From: Auricularia sp. M13
Taxonomy: Eukaryota; Basidiomycota; Agaricomycetes; Auriculariales; Auriculariaceae
Reading direction: 5' to 3'
NCBI GenBank assembly: GCA_037042915.1
Contig: CM073193.1
Coordinates: 7,440,001-7,504,000 of the forward strand
Length of the DNA stretch: 64,000 nt
In this document: one piece after another, positions 23,147-34,361 of the stretch
How positions within the stretch are numbered: the first letter of the stretch is position 1
Layout of the letters: each line of letters begins with the position of its first letter
Made by a program: the position numbers and the translations under genes
The notes under the pieces: model-generated
Seen by the model: the letters and a program-made list of their open reading frames with translations, nothing else
What the model was told of the DNA's origin: nothing
Database searches by the model: none

Positions 23147-24730
23147 TATTCAGGATTGGCTGGGTTTCGCTTTAAGGAGGGAAAGGAGGAGTCGTCCGAC
23201 GACGATGCGCGCTGCGCTCGAAAGCATTTATGGGGCAGGCGAGTGAATCAGTATTCAGCCACCTTTCACTCTCTTCCTTGATTTGGAGGCGCCAATGCCG
23301 CTTGCAGTTTGACCCTGAATCATGCAGAAGCCTCCTGGCGCAATGTTACTCAGCGCTTCGACATGTCCAGGTTTCCTCGAACATCCAGCATTCAATACCT
23401 CCTAACACATTAAAGCGCGTCGAATTCATTCTATTCTATATAACAGGAAATCTGTTATCCGATGAATTGATTGCTACACGTTATAGCAGAGGCTGCCATT
23501 CTCCGAGTCAGCGCCCTTTAATTTGAGGCGCGAGCCCGACGGAGGCTTCTGTCCTGCATGTTGGTCGCGAGTAGGTATATCATAAGCCCGAAAAGCCCTG
23601 GAGAAGCATGTGAGGAAGGCCGCTTATCCTATTTTGATAGAGACAAGAAGGCGTGCGACGAGTAGCGTTCAAGGCCGGGCCCTGGAGCATTCCGCGGAGA
23701 ACAAGCATTGAAAGCCTCGCAAGCGTCATCCCTGAGGTCACGTCGCTAAGCACACTCCCAGGAGACCTACCCCTTCTCCCTTCTTGGCCTTAGTTGACGT
23801 TTTGGATGCCATACGTATATCCACAAAGGCTACCGTAGTCCCCCGGGTAATGAACACTTTTGCGCTATCTCACGAACGACGTCTTCCCTTCCCCGCTCTC
23901 GCAGGCATTGATTACCCCCGGTTTGACATGAATCTTAGCCAAGCTTGCTTGCCGTTGGTGTCCGATGCTGACCACCACGTAGTGAACACTTTGGCCGAAT
24001 ACCTTCTTTTGGCCGCTACAACACTTCCCTTCCCCTAAAATGTCCTCTGAGGGCATCTATGTGTTCAATCCATCCTTTCTATGAAGTTACATGGAAAGGG
24101 AAAGAGTTTACTGGTGTCCAACGGACGGTCACATTTACATCCGCTCTTAAGCGCCGTTTCCGACGATGTTTTGTCTACCGCGACCGTCCACCGTGGCATT
24201 TCCCACTATAAAACACACAGACCTATGGGGAATAGCATATGGCATTGGGCTCTAACGTCACATTGGCCTAGGATGGCCTTGTAGCGACGGGGAAATAGAA
24301 AAAGCAAAAACGTTCACTACGTGGGGGACCGCTCGTTACCGGGTGGAGTACGGTAATACTTTGCCTCACAGATCCTTAATTTTATTCATCTCCAGGGATT
24401 ATAAATAAACGCAGGAGCTTGCTGCACGGTACTAAGGGGCGTCAAGTTGTCCGAGTCAAGTAGGCAGATTTGAGCTGATCAAGATGATATCGCTTTCCTC
24501 ACGCGGTTCGACGATCCGCACGAGGCCAAGCTCGAACCTCAGCTGACTCGTTGCTGGGCGAAGAGGTTTTAGGATGGTTATGCATACCTACAACGTCCAC
24601 ACAAGAAGCTATATAAAAAATGGACTGCAAGCTTACTGGCAGCGATGCAGTCTTGTATATGACAGACCTTATAGAACACACTGGCGCGGGGCTCGGCTAT
24701 CAGGCTACACAGGTGCTCTACCTACTCGAC
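23147..24730. other. long intergenic region, no gene seen
   Basis: About 1.6 kb between the repeat-bearing secreted-protein locus (promoter side) and the 3' end of the monooxygenase. GC is lower than in the genes. The open frame at 23784-24038 (+) has no start context or family features. Confidence 0.5.
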
Positions 24731-27133
24731 TCAGTTGAAATCTCCAGGGAACGATGGCACATAGCCCGCTTCATGCGCCTTGATCTGTAGTGCGAGAAGC
24801 TGAGAATAGAAACGGGCGGCAAACAGGTCTCCGCCCGCGAACCATAGACCAGGGTCTGAAGGGAATGAGGAACGAAGAGATACGGCGAGGTGAGACGTAC
24901 GACCACTGGGACGCCAGATGCCTGAAGTTTCGCGCTCTTGATCCCATTGACCAGTTGCGTGGACATGCCGCGCGATCTCAGGCCCAAGTAACGATTTCGT
25001 GTAAGCACGCAGGTCGTTCCTCTCGTAACTGACATGGACTTTTAGAGAGGGTCTGTGCGGCAGGGTCAAGGCGTTCACTTACCCGGTAGCAAATACGACG
25101 AGGTCAGCGTCTACTTCGGAACCGTCCGAGAGCACAAGACCGGTGCGAGTGAACGCGACAGGGTGCACAGCTCCCCTGACTTTGATCTTAGCCGCTTGAG
25201 CGTCGTGCATCGGCAGTCTGCGCGATAGAGAGAGTGCACACCTTGCCCTGCGCTATAAGATCAGATGTTCCGCCGTTAACATAGTAGCCACCTGTGTGGA
25301 TGCAAACTTGGGATTAGCCTCGGTGCCGCGAAAGGGGTCTCCTTTGGGAATGGAGCTGTGAGGTACAACGTACCGCGTCTGAGAAGAATGCGCTGCAAGA
25401 AACTGTCGCTATCCTCAGGTAGAAGAAACCCGTTGTTTTGCAGTCCCGTAAATAGCTCCCTGTGATGTCGCCTCAGTGTAAGCATGAATTGCATGAAAAG
25501 TATCACTTACTGATCCATGAACTTGAGTTGCTGTTCGATGGGATGCAGGACCTTGCATGAGACTTCGGTAGGCATGGACTGGACTAGACGATCCGCTGTG
25601 TCCGTGGGAAACGAACTGTTCTCTCCATACAGTTCTAGTCATCATGAGTATGCGTCACACTGTATCCATGAGATACGATGCATACTTTCCCCGTTAAACA
25701 GAGCCCACAGCCGCTCGCGGGAGATGACCGCAATTGGCGAGCGCTGGACGATTGTAGCGCGCGCTCCTTTCCTCCACAGGTCTTGGGCAATGTCTTGCCC
25801 TATCGATGATGAGAATACTCGCTCCACGAAGCGATGAAGGGCATGTACCAGAGCATGCGGCGCCAATGACCACGACGTTCTTGCCGGCCCAAACTCTGCC
25901 GTTGCGGTATTCCGATGAATGTATTGTCGCGCCGGCGTATTGTGTCTGGTGTAAGCGTCTCAGCCAATCTCGACAGACGCCCGGGATCCAACAATTCACC
26001 TTTCCAGCCACTTCCGGCACACGTGGCGTGAGCGTTGACAACGTCCCTATTCCAGTCGCAACAACGAGATGTCGAGGATACAAAGTTCTGGCGTTACCGT
26101 CCTCATCGCCGACCTCAACGCGCCACGCCCGCGAAGTCGAGTCATAAGCTGCCGAAGTTATATGCGTAGACGTCCACACTTGAAGATCCAGCTTGCGCGG
26201 ATACGCTTCTAGTTCATCGGCCAGCGCATGACCAGAAGGCCATAGGGGCCATGAGGAAGGAAAGGGGACGAATGGTAGCTCGCCTGCATCAGCGATGAGT
26301 AGGATATCCCAGAAAAAGAAACCAATATTTCATACTGTATTTCGTCGGTGTGTTTAGGCGAAGATCCTGGTATCGCCCACGCCAATTGTCGCCAATCCGA
26401 GCGCTGCGCTCGACGATGACTGAGGTAATTCCCAGATGCTTGAGCCGTGCGGCGACGGCGAGACCACATTGACCAGCGCCAATCTAGCAAATAGTCACGT
26501 ACGCAAGCTGGGTGTCTTCAGAAATGAACGTACGATGAGGACGGTGGGAGTGCGCTTGCTGTCATCGGACCTTTTTCCGCCAGCAAACATGTCACTACTA
26601 GCACCACGGTCCTTGAGCGTATCAAGTGTAGACATGATGGTCCATGCTTTCCAGCCGCTGCCGTCGCGAGACACCAGGTTAAAGCGCGCGGAGCACATGC
26701 CCACGTCCGTCTCGAACATGAAAGATCCGTGAACATACTCCAGCCCGGCATACGGAGACGATAGCTCAGCGCCAGGCTGTAGACGGAAAGATCTGGGGTG
26801 AACGCCTCGAGTCCAATCTGCTAGGCGCTCTGAGAGGAGATCGATTCCGCTGACGGTGTGAAGGTCCCAGGAAAGCGCAAGCAAATCTCTCCAGTGGCAG
26901 TCGTGCACAAAACAGTCACTCAGCGCAGTGAGTGTGAGCGTGTGCATCTGTAACACACTCGATAGACCGCGCAGCCATGTTGAAGCGATGTCTGCGGGTG
27001 ATGGCGGCGTCGGAAGTGAAACGTTGAATCCCGACGCCGGTGGGGTCGACCATCCTTGGCTGTGAGGCCTCAGATCGGTGTGGGACGCGAGCGCTGAGCC
27101 AGGGCGAGAGGCCACTGCTACAGAGTGACTCAT
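24731..27133 (-). CDS. FAD-dependent monooxygenase (FMO/YUCCA-like) with NTF2-like N-terminal domain
   Basis: A soluble NAD(P)H- and FAD-dependent monooxygenase that would N- or C-hydroxylate, or Baeyer-Villiger-oxidise, a small molecule. The ATG at 27131-27133 starts an N-terminal region of about 210 residues that resembles an NTF2/SnoaL fold (DCFVHDCHWRDLLALSWDLH, GSFMFETDVGMCSARFNLVS). The FAD fingerprint GAGQCGLAVAARL follows, then IGDNWRGRYQDLRLNTPTKY and LPFVPFPSSWP. The NADPH-binding part is VVVIGAACSGHDIAQDL and QRSPIAVISRERLWALF. Near the end are DLVVFATGY-like and PGLWFAGGDLFAARFYSQLL segments, with a TGA at 24731-24733. NTF2-plus-FMO fusions are common in fungi. The gene is divergent from the prenyltransferase at 27774, which hints at a biosynthetic pair. 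The substrate is unknown. Confidence 0.88.
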
Positions 27134-27773
27134 GGTGTTGCAGTCGTGGGTCTCGGGGGGTCGATTGGACGCCCCGGCGCGAGCTCTTGTTAAGTAGTGC
27201 GCACATTGGCTGGGCGCTCAACGCTTCGACTGACGACAGCAGACTATTCCAGGCCCCGAGGATGTCCGCACGACGAGCTTTTGACGCCCCACAACCCTCT
27301 TGACGTTTTCGGACGCTGTCATGGCCGAGACAAGAGCATCAATCGTCTACATTGTCTCCGACCCATGGCACATGCGACGCATGACTCCTCGCATGTGCCC
27401 CACACAGCCTGAATGACCTCAAACTCGTATGCAGGTACCGACATGACGAGGACTTTGGGCTATGAACTGTCTATCTCTGGCGATTTGAAGACTTGAAGTC
27501 GCTTAGCTCGTTTTCGAACCCTGGAATCATCCTGACGACTGGTTACTTCGGGAGCAATTGACCGTGGTTTCTTTGGCGGAGGCATGTAGCGAAAGGGCCC
27601 TCCCATCGTGGATCCTTCGCCACAGGATGGTTTGTTGGGAGCTGTCCTATGGCGGTACGGTTCCATCGTTCGCATCGCAGAGTCACAGCGTGTTTGAACT
27701 GCCGCCGAGTGCCTACTAAAGGCAGCATCCCAAATCCTTGCACCAGATTTTCAGCTTCTACCTATTCTCTCTA
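27134..27773. promoter_or_regulatory. shared intergenic promoter between monooxygenase and prenyltransferase
   Basis: This 640 bp separates two divergent start codons, so both promoters must lie here. I saw no exact ATCWGATAA site. A short basic minus-strand frame (27460-27675, with PPPKKPRS and RVRKRAKRLQ) exists but is probably not a gene. Confidence 0.5.
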
Positions 27774-29190
27774 ATGCCTGGTCTCACGTACGCAAATTTC
27801 CACCTGACTCATTGCAATGCCGGAGCTGACCCGATTCGTAGTCTTATTCCCTCGCAATCGAGCAGGGCGGATCTCGACCCTGCGTATGCTCAGCTCGACA
27901 CAAATTCTATATTCTGGTACAACACATTCCGCGGTATGCTCGAGAAGCTTCTCCGGAAGTCCTGCTACAGCGAGCAGAGGCGAGACGATATACTATCGTT
28001 CTTCGCGTCGCATATGGTACCGTACCTCGGGCCCGCCCCGAGGCTCTCTGCACGACGGTGGAGATCCTTCATGACGCAGGACCACACTCCCGCAGAACCA
28101 TCACTAGCCTGGAGTGCTTCTCGCCCTGAGCCACGCACTCGACTCGCCATCGACATAATACCGAACGATATGACTGATCGACCCGCCGCTACTGCTCAAC
28201 GTGCCATAGACTTTGCTGCGGCGCTGAGAGCATACGCCGACGGCCATAACACAGTCCAGATAACGTCTCTCGACCTGGAATTGTTCTACCACATCGCCGA
28301 GCAGCTATTCGTCCCGACGTTGGACACGTCGATCGAGGACCTGATTGCCGACGTCCCCAGCGGCCCTTCGTTGACGTTCTTTGGCGTTGACATCGAGGAG
28401 ACGAGCTCGAAGGTCAAGGCCTACTTCATCCCCGCATTGACCGCCCTGGCGCTTGATCAACATCCTGTACGAGTCGTCTCCGACACCTTCGTCTCTCTCG
28501 GTGACTTCCCGGCGTGGGCCGCCATACTCGGCTACCTTGCCACGTTACCACTGGATGAGATGCCTGTGCCCTTCATCCTCTCCGTCGATTGCGTTCCTCG
28601 TGCCGTAGCGCGTTACAAGACTTACTTCCGGTGCAAAGTCAGCGGGCCAGACGAGTTAATCAACCACATGTCTCTGGGAGGCCAGATTCCCTTGCCCCAG
28701 GTTTCATTGCTGGCGTTCTTTCCCTTTGGAGGCTGCTCGCTCCGAGTCTAGATAACCTGGATGGCCAGTCCTTTACGCTGAGACTGGCCTCTGCCTTTAC
28801 TACGACTTTAAGGAGTCCTCTGAGTACCCGACTGTCAAGGTTTACCTTCCAGCTCAGGTCAGTCTTCGAAGGATACTGTACACGATATAATACTGATCCT
28901 CCCATAGAACTGGTCAACGAATGACCTGAAGGTCTCTCTTGCAATCGCCTCATGGCTGGAGGAGTTCGGGCATCCAGGGTCGGCAAAGTCTTACGTCTCT
29001 TTCGCATCTGATCTCTGGTAAGCATCCACAATGCCGTTAGCATTGAACCAGTGTATTCACCTTGCCTAGTGATCGCCCACTCGCCACGACATCGGGGTTC
29101 CATACCTACGTCGGTATCGCCCCTTCGAAAACTGGTGGCTGCGAAGCGACCACGTATTACAACCTCAACATGTTCCGTCAATCATCGTAG
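27774..29190 (+). CDS. DMATS-family aromatic prenyltransferase, apparently frameshifted
   Basis: This family transfers a dimethylallyl group from DMAPP to an indole or other aromatic (dimethylallyltryptophan synthase fold). The first ATG in frame is 27774-27776. Family features are FFASHMVPYLGPAP, SFMTQDHTPAEPSLAWSA (with the substrate-indole Glu position), RLAIDIIPND, KAYFIPALTALAL and RYKTYFR. Later come YPTVKVYLPAQ, an intron, NWSTNDLKVSLAIASWLEEF, an intron, and TSGFHTYVGIAPS, ending NMFRQSS with a TAG at 29188-29190. Between 28670 and 28800 the family-like reading moves through all three frames: MSLGG in the first, GVLSLWRLLAPSLDN in the second, GLCLYYDFKESSEYP in the third. I found no intron that explains it. 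Two 1-nt losses, in the organism or in the assembly, fit best. A pseudogene is possible. Confidence 0.85.
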
Positions 29191-29715
29191 ATGAGATGCC
29201 CTCACTTGCCATTCTCCCGGTTCCTGTTTATCCCCATGCTGTCCACGCCACCGCTGCTCTGTGCAGTTATCCACTCACCGCTTTCGTTTGTATCGCACTG
29301 TTTTTATGCCTCGTTATATTTGCGCTCCATTTGCCGCAGCCTCCAGCTACCTCGCCTCACCGTTATCTCCGCTATGGACTTTGTTATCGCTGCTTTGATA
29401 TGTATTCCTAAACCTAGAACACTGTATAGCAATGATATGTAGCTTTAGATTGAGTCATATTTTATAGATACTGAGTTTGCTTGTGCTCGGAAGATTGGTG
29501 AATGAAATAAATCATCAAGAGTCTGCTGGCCGAGAACTTTATGACCAGTCGGAGGGAGAGTGTCTACGTTGCAAATAACAATGCTACGAGCTCAGCTCAG
29601 CTTAGGCGAAACTACGGATACATACAGATGTCAACCTTGGGCTATTGTACAATGCGCACGGAATGCACACTGGTTGCCAGTGTGCTCGAGCCTCGCAAAT
29701 ACGCAAGCGGCGAGT
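29191..29715. other. convergent 3' region, no gene seen
   Basis: This lies between the ends of the prenyltransferase (+) and Mediator subunit 8 (-). It is AT-richer and includes GAAATAAATCAT near 29504, a plausible polyadenylation region. Nothing else was recognised. Confidence 0.5.
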
Positions 29716-30474
29716 CTATGTTAACATGGCGTCTGGCTGGTCGAGAGCATCGTCCAGAGCATCCATCTCGTCTTCATCGTCATCGTCATCGCCATCGTCG
29801 ACCTCTTCGATCCCATTCACGCCGCTGGAGGGCATAGCAGGATACACAGACAGGTCCATCGCCACATCGCCGGGACCCAGCCCGCGGAGTCCAGGGATGG
29901 GCGAGCCTGAGGGCAGTCGATATGCAGAAGACCCGTCGTGACGAAGCTGCTGTTGATTGTCTCCATTGCCGTCGCCGTCGCCCTCGCCGTCGCCCTCGTC
30001 CTCTGCGGGAACCTCGACGCGCGCCTTCCAGTCGAATTTCTCGCGCAGCATCTGGACGGCTCGTTGCGCACGCTGCACGCGGGCATCGTGCTCAGCGCGA
30101 ACGTTGTCAATGTTGGCGGTGCCCAACACGTTCTGAACGCGGCGCACGACCTCGCTCTCGCTCTCGAGCACCTGGAACGTCTGCTGGGTACGCAGCAGCC
30201 CGCTAAGCTCGCTATCCAGCGCAGCTTCAGACACTGGCTGAGCTGGATGAAGGACGAGATTGTGCAGCGACTGCGGAATGCCACGTGAGAGCGACGAGGA
30301 GAGCGAGAGAATAACATTGTATTTTGCGAGTACTTCAGGCCAAGTCGGCGTGTACACGTCCGGCCGATCAATGACCATGAGCAGCGATTGGATGGCATCC
30401 AGCAGCTGCGTCGTCTTGAACCGTACCCCGTCCAGAGCCGTAGTTGGCAGCGCCGTTGTAGGCGGTCCGCTCAT
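29716..30474 (-). CDS. MED8: Mediator complex subunit 8
   Basis: An intronless frame of 252 residues from ATG 30472-30474. Med8 sits in the Mediator head module, bridging activators and RNA polymerase II in the nucleus. The N-terminal helices fit the family (VRFKTTQLLDAIQSLLMVID, followed by TWPEVLAKYNVILSLSSSLS). Next come SLHNLVLHPAQPVSEAALDS, SELSGLLRTQQTFQVLESES and a long charged helix ending MLREKFDWKARVEV. The tail is acidic and low-complexity (GEGDGDGNGD, then DDGDDDDDEDEMDALDDALD). The length suits fungal Med8 proteins. The call rests on the order of conserved helices rather than a catalytic motif. It lies in line with the minus-strand gene starting at 33454. Confidence 0.75.
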   Translation of the reverse strand: MSGPPTTALPTTALDGVRFKTTQLLDAIQSLLMVIDRPDVYTPTWPEVLAKYNVILSLSSSLSRGIPQSLHNLVLHPAQPVSEAALDSELSGLLRTQQTFQVLESESEVVRRVQNVLGTANIDNVRAEHDARVQRAQRAVQMLREKFDWKARVEVPAEDEGDGEGDGDGNGDNQQQLRHDGSSAYRLPSGSPIPGLRGLGPGDVAMDLSVYPAMPSSGVNGIEEVDDGDDDDDEDEMDALDDALDQPDAMLT

Positions 30475-30652
30475 GGTCGTGGAAAGAAGGCAACGTCCGA
30501 TTCCGCGCTCCGCCGGTTTCTCGGGTCCCAGCCAGACGTCACCAGAGTGGGAGTTCTCATGTGAAAAGGTAATGCAGATTGTGCAAATCCGTGGTCGTAT
30601 ATAAATTGTACATCAATTCTGAACTCATTGCATGGTAAGACACCTCAACACA

Positions 30653-33454
30653 TCAGATGAGCGCGGCGGTGCGTAGAACCTGGGCGGTCTTGTTGCGTCC
30701 CGCACTGAGTGCCTCACGCGACATATCTGCATACCGACTCAGAGTGCGCACGGCCTCATCGCGCGCATTGCCCTGAGGATAGGCCGAGTGCGGTCCGAAA
30801 GTGCGGTCCAAAAAGCTGTCCAGCACCGAGTTCTCCATGAGAACAGCTGCCGCCTCCTCATGTTGCGCTGCCACCGTCGAGGCCCGAGCGAGCATCTTGT
30901 TCATGGCGAAGAGCGCGTCGCGCGCGACAGACGCTTGCTGCTTGGCGCCATTCCAACCGCGAGCGCCTTCAGCAACCAGAACCCCGAGCTTGATGCCGAC
31001 TTGCTGCAGCATATGCGTGCCCAACACCGCTACGTTGATACTGGTCTCGGCGTGGGTCCTGTCGGGCGTGGCAGGCATAACGCGGTGCAAGATACGCACG
31101 CGCGTATCGCCGCTCGCGGGTGAAGTGTACGTGATGCGCGCCTGGAATGGCACAGAGTCGTCCTTCCACACCTTGCGCTTCTCGCTGGACCCAACGTCAG
31201 GAGCGAACGCAAACGATACGCTGGTTGCATCCGCCGCCTGCGCGCGTGTGTACGTCAAGGTATTTCCGGAGCTCGACACCGTCGTTCCAGGACGAGCGTC
31301 GCTCGTGAAGCGCCACCCGGGCGGGACGTGCAACGTTACGGCGATGTCCTTTGCAACGATGCGTTTCTGAGTCGCAGTGCGTAGTTCCCGCCGCAGCTCG
31401 TCGGGGTTGACGACGTTGACGAGCCCGCCGCTCGACTTTGCCGCTGAGAAGAGGACATCAAGGCATACACCCTCGCCGGCAATACCAATGACGTTGATCT
31501 TCGCCCCCATGCCCGCCGCCAGCTCGCCTGCGCGCCTGTAGAACGAACGCATGTGCTCAGGACTCGTGTCATTGTATCGGTTGGTCGAGCCGATACCCGA
31601 GTTGGACGCTCCGTCAGTACAGAGGAAGATTTCGGCAGGCGAGCTAGTTCTCTTGCGGTAATTCTGCACGAGCCCGAGTGCGAGCGCAGCGGCCGTTCCG
31701 AGAGCCGTGGAGGCTTTCGTGTACAGACCATCCGTCCGACTCTTCAGGTCCTCAAAGGAATTGGCCACGTTTTGCCAGCCCTCTGGCGCAAGTTCCTCCC
31801 CACGCAGTATACCGCCTGCCAGAGACTTGATGCTATCCCCTCTGATCTCGAGGTGTTTATGCACGCCACCGAAGAAACACTCGACGTCGGTGGCGAAAGC
31901 CAGGATCGCAACGCGCCGATTGGGGAAGTGCTTGTTCAGGCGCTCGAGATGCGCATGCATGGCGTCCTGCATGCACTGCAAGCGCGAGATGTGGGTCTCG
32001 TTATATAGCTTGTTGTGTGGGGCGAGGCCCTGCTGCTGCTTCATCTGGTTCCATAACCCTTGCATCTGGTTGACTCGCTGCGTCGATCCCACTGAATTGC
32101 CTGTTAGACGTGAACACAGATGCGAATGATCACTTACTAGAACCCGAGACGTCAATACAGAAAACGGTCAAGCCGTCGTCCTCCCAGTTGACGTAGTTGA
32201 TCCCTTCACCATGCGATTTGGCCTGCTCGGGCGCAGCACCGATGCCCTTGACAAGGACGTACTCTTCGACAGCACGATGGGCCTCGAGGGTCTGGCTAGT
32301 GGTGTTCTTGGTGTTGCAAAAGATGCACTCGGGTGCGGAACCAAGGATTGCGCCGCACGACTGGCAGCTGGGCGGTGCGGCGCTGAGCTCCCTGATCTCG
32401 AGCAACCCGAAGTTTTCGCGGGCGAGAGAGCCGAGATTGAGAAAGACGACATTGGTGTTTGCCTTGGCTACCTTGCGAGTCTTCTTCTTAGGTCCTGGAG
32501 CGGGTTGCTTGCTGGGCGGCGTAGTCATTGCCGAGTCCGAGTACGATGGCGGAGGCTCGTCGACAACGACACTCTTGCGCTTGAAGAGCGAGCCAATGGA
32601 TCCCAAAATAGACGAACGGCGGGAAACTCTGTTCGAAGACGTGCTGGGCGTCGGGCGATGGCGAGAGCTGCTTGGAGCCGTCTTCGGTGCGTCGGCCGCC
32701 TGTTTCGATATGCCAGGAATGTAGAGCATTTTCCGATACGTATCCTCGATGGTAGGATCCTACAGGGAATGACTCAACACCAATGCGCATTTCGAGCGAA
32801 CATAAATTACGCACGTAAGTCTCCACGAAACAGTTCGTAGTGAACATGACGGTCAGCGAGCTCTTGCCGACGCCGCCAGCGCCGAGCACGGCCACAGTGT
32901 ATAGCACGCCCGTGCGTGGCATGAGCTTGGCCAGCCTGATGAAGGCTGCTTCCACATTCTGAGCTGTCTTCGCGGAGGTGCGGAGGACTGGAACGCCGTT
33001 CAGTCGGCCCCAAGCAAGGACCTGGTCGAATGGGACCACCTCGTGGGAAATCAGATCAGACTTGTTGGCGGCTAGGACACATGGCACAGAGTCGGCCTGG
33101 CGAATACGACAGCAAAACTATAGTGAGTTGTATCAGTCAGACGAACTCCTGAGCCAACAGGTTTAGACATGCCTGGTAGATGATTTGTGCCTCCTCCCAT
33201 GACCCCAAGTCAGTCACTGAGTAGACAATGAGGAATCCTTTGGCGGAGCGGGTGGCTTGTTCGCGCGTCGCTGAATACTCCTCCTGGCCAGCGGTGTCGA
33301 TGATATCGAGCAAGCACGCATCCGGGTTGTTGAAGCTAGTCTCGACCTTGGCCGCGCTCTGAACTTGGGCAGTGTAGTCAGACTCGTCTATCTCCTCGTA
33401 GTCGACCTTGGGGTCGAGGGGGGTTGTGAGGATGAAATTGCTGCCGAAGTCCAT
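30653..33454 (-). CDS. circularly permuted Ras protein with zinc ribbon and vWA domain (cpRas1-like)
   Basis: A Ras-like GTPase whose motifs are in permuted order. It starts [13 protein letters not shown] (ATG 33452-33454) and carries G3 first ([20 protein letters not shown]). G4 (VLAANKSD) and G5 (LRTSAK) follow, then the P-loop G1 ([18 protein letters not shown]). Last is switch I/G2 ([12 protein letters not shown], across an intron near 32760). A Ser/Pro-rich basic linker leads to a CX2C...CX2C zinc ribbon ([17 protein letters not shown]), [18 protein letters not shown] and a vWA domain ([34 protein letters not shown]). A beta-rich and helical end follows, ending VLRTAALI at 30653. The vWA metal site starts DVSGS, a DxSxS motif. 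This layout matches the Dictyostelium protein called circularly permuted Ras 1. An acceptor-like TAG before the first Met leaves room for one more 5' exon. Cellular role unknown. Confidence 0.9.
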
Positions 33455-34361
33455 GCTGAGCGTGTACGAACGCGGGTAGGCCTTCAGGATGGCTATTTAA
33501 GCAGCCACTGGCAGAAGCTTGGGCGGGTCTGCATGCATAATTGAACGTGCACCGCCTGACTGTCATAGCGTCGTTCCTTTTCGAGAGATTGACGGCCAAA
33601 AGTAGCCAAAAGTGTGCGCGGAGTCGCAAACGATGATCTGCAAGACCGCCGGCTCACAGCGAACGGTTTTTCTGAGCTTGCTTTGTGGTGTGTCCAGCCG
33701 CCATTCAATCGGATGTAAACGTTTTCGGCTGTAGACTTGAATTAAACCCTCAGGACAAGAGCTGATTACCATCCCCAAACTAGGTGATTTAGAGCACGAT
33801 GTCTCGGTCTCGATCGATCTGAGAGTTTCGGATAAGTATATCCTCAAGGATATCGCGGTTCTGGGGCCCACAATCGCACTTGATAGCAAAGTATGAGAAT
33901 GTTTATGGAAGGTTATTCGCAGATTTGTGCTGAGAATGGGCACAAATGAGACTGCTCGAATCGCCAATTTTTGTGCATATTCAGCTTATAGAGAGTATTC
34001 TCAATAATTATGTATATGTCTCTTTGCTATAATGCCTGAGGAGACGAGCTGGGACGTCTTTTCGCATTGCGGAGGACTTGTCGCGGATGCAATCGGGAAC
34101 GTGCGGTGGCCGCCGGCTGGACACACCATGCTTTGCACTTGGGTAGCGTAACCCTGCGTCCCCAGACTGAACGACGATCTATTCAGCGCGTTGAAATGTA
34201 TGTGACTCTGAATTAGAATCTGGCTGTGTCCAGCAATTCGTCGGCACCGCCTCCTCGCATCCGACTGCCTTTCCAGAACGTCAGGCACGCAGCTGCAGCT
34301 TTCCCGAAGACATATCTGTGATCATTCATGTGTACTTACCATGCGCTGTCTAAATTTTGGG
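33455..34361. other. intergenic, probable promoter of the permuted Ras gene
   Basis: AT-richer spacer between the permuted Ras start and the 3' end of the next minus-strand gene. A small upstream exon of the Ras gene near 33480 cannot be excluded. The frame at 33563-33967 (-) shows no family features. Confidence 0.45.

Noticed and set aside
27460-27675. Short, very basic minus-strand frame between monooxygenase and prenyltransferase
   Set aside because: It looks like a nuclear-localisation-rich peptide, but it lies in a divergent promoter, is 71 codons long, and shows no start context or splice partner.
33563-33967. 134-codon minus-strand frame upstream of the permuted Ras gene
   Set aside because: AT-rich, no motif, and no splice join that adds a recognisable N-terminus. 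Most likely promoter DNA.
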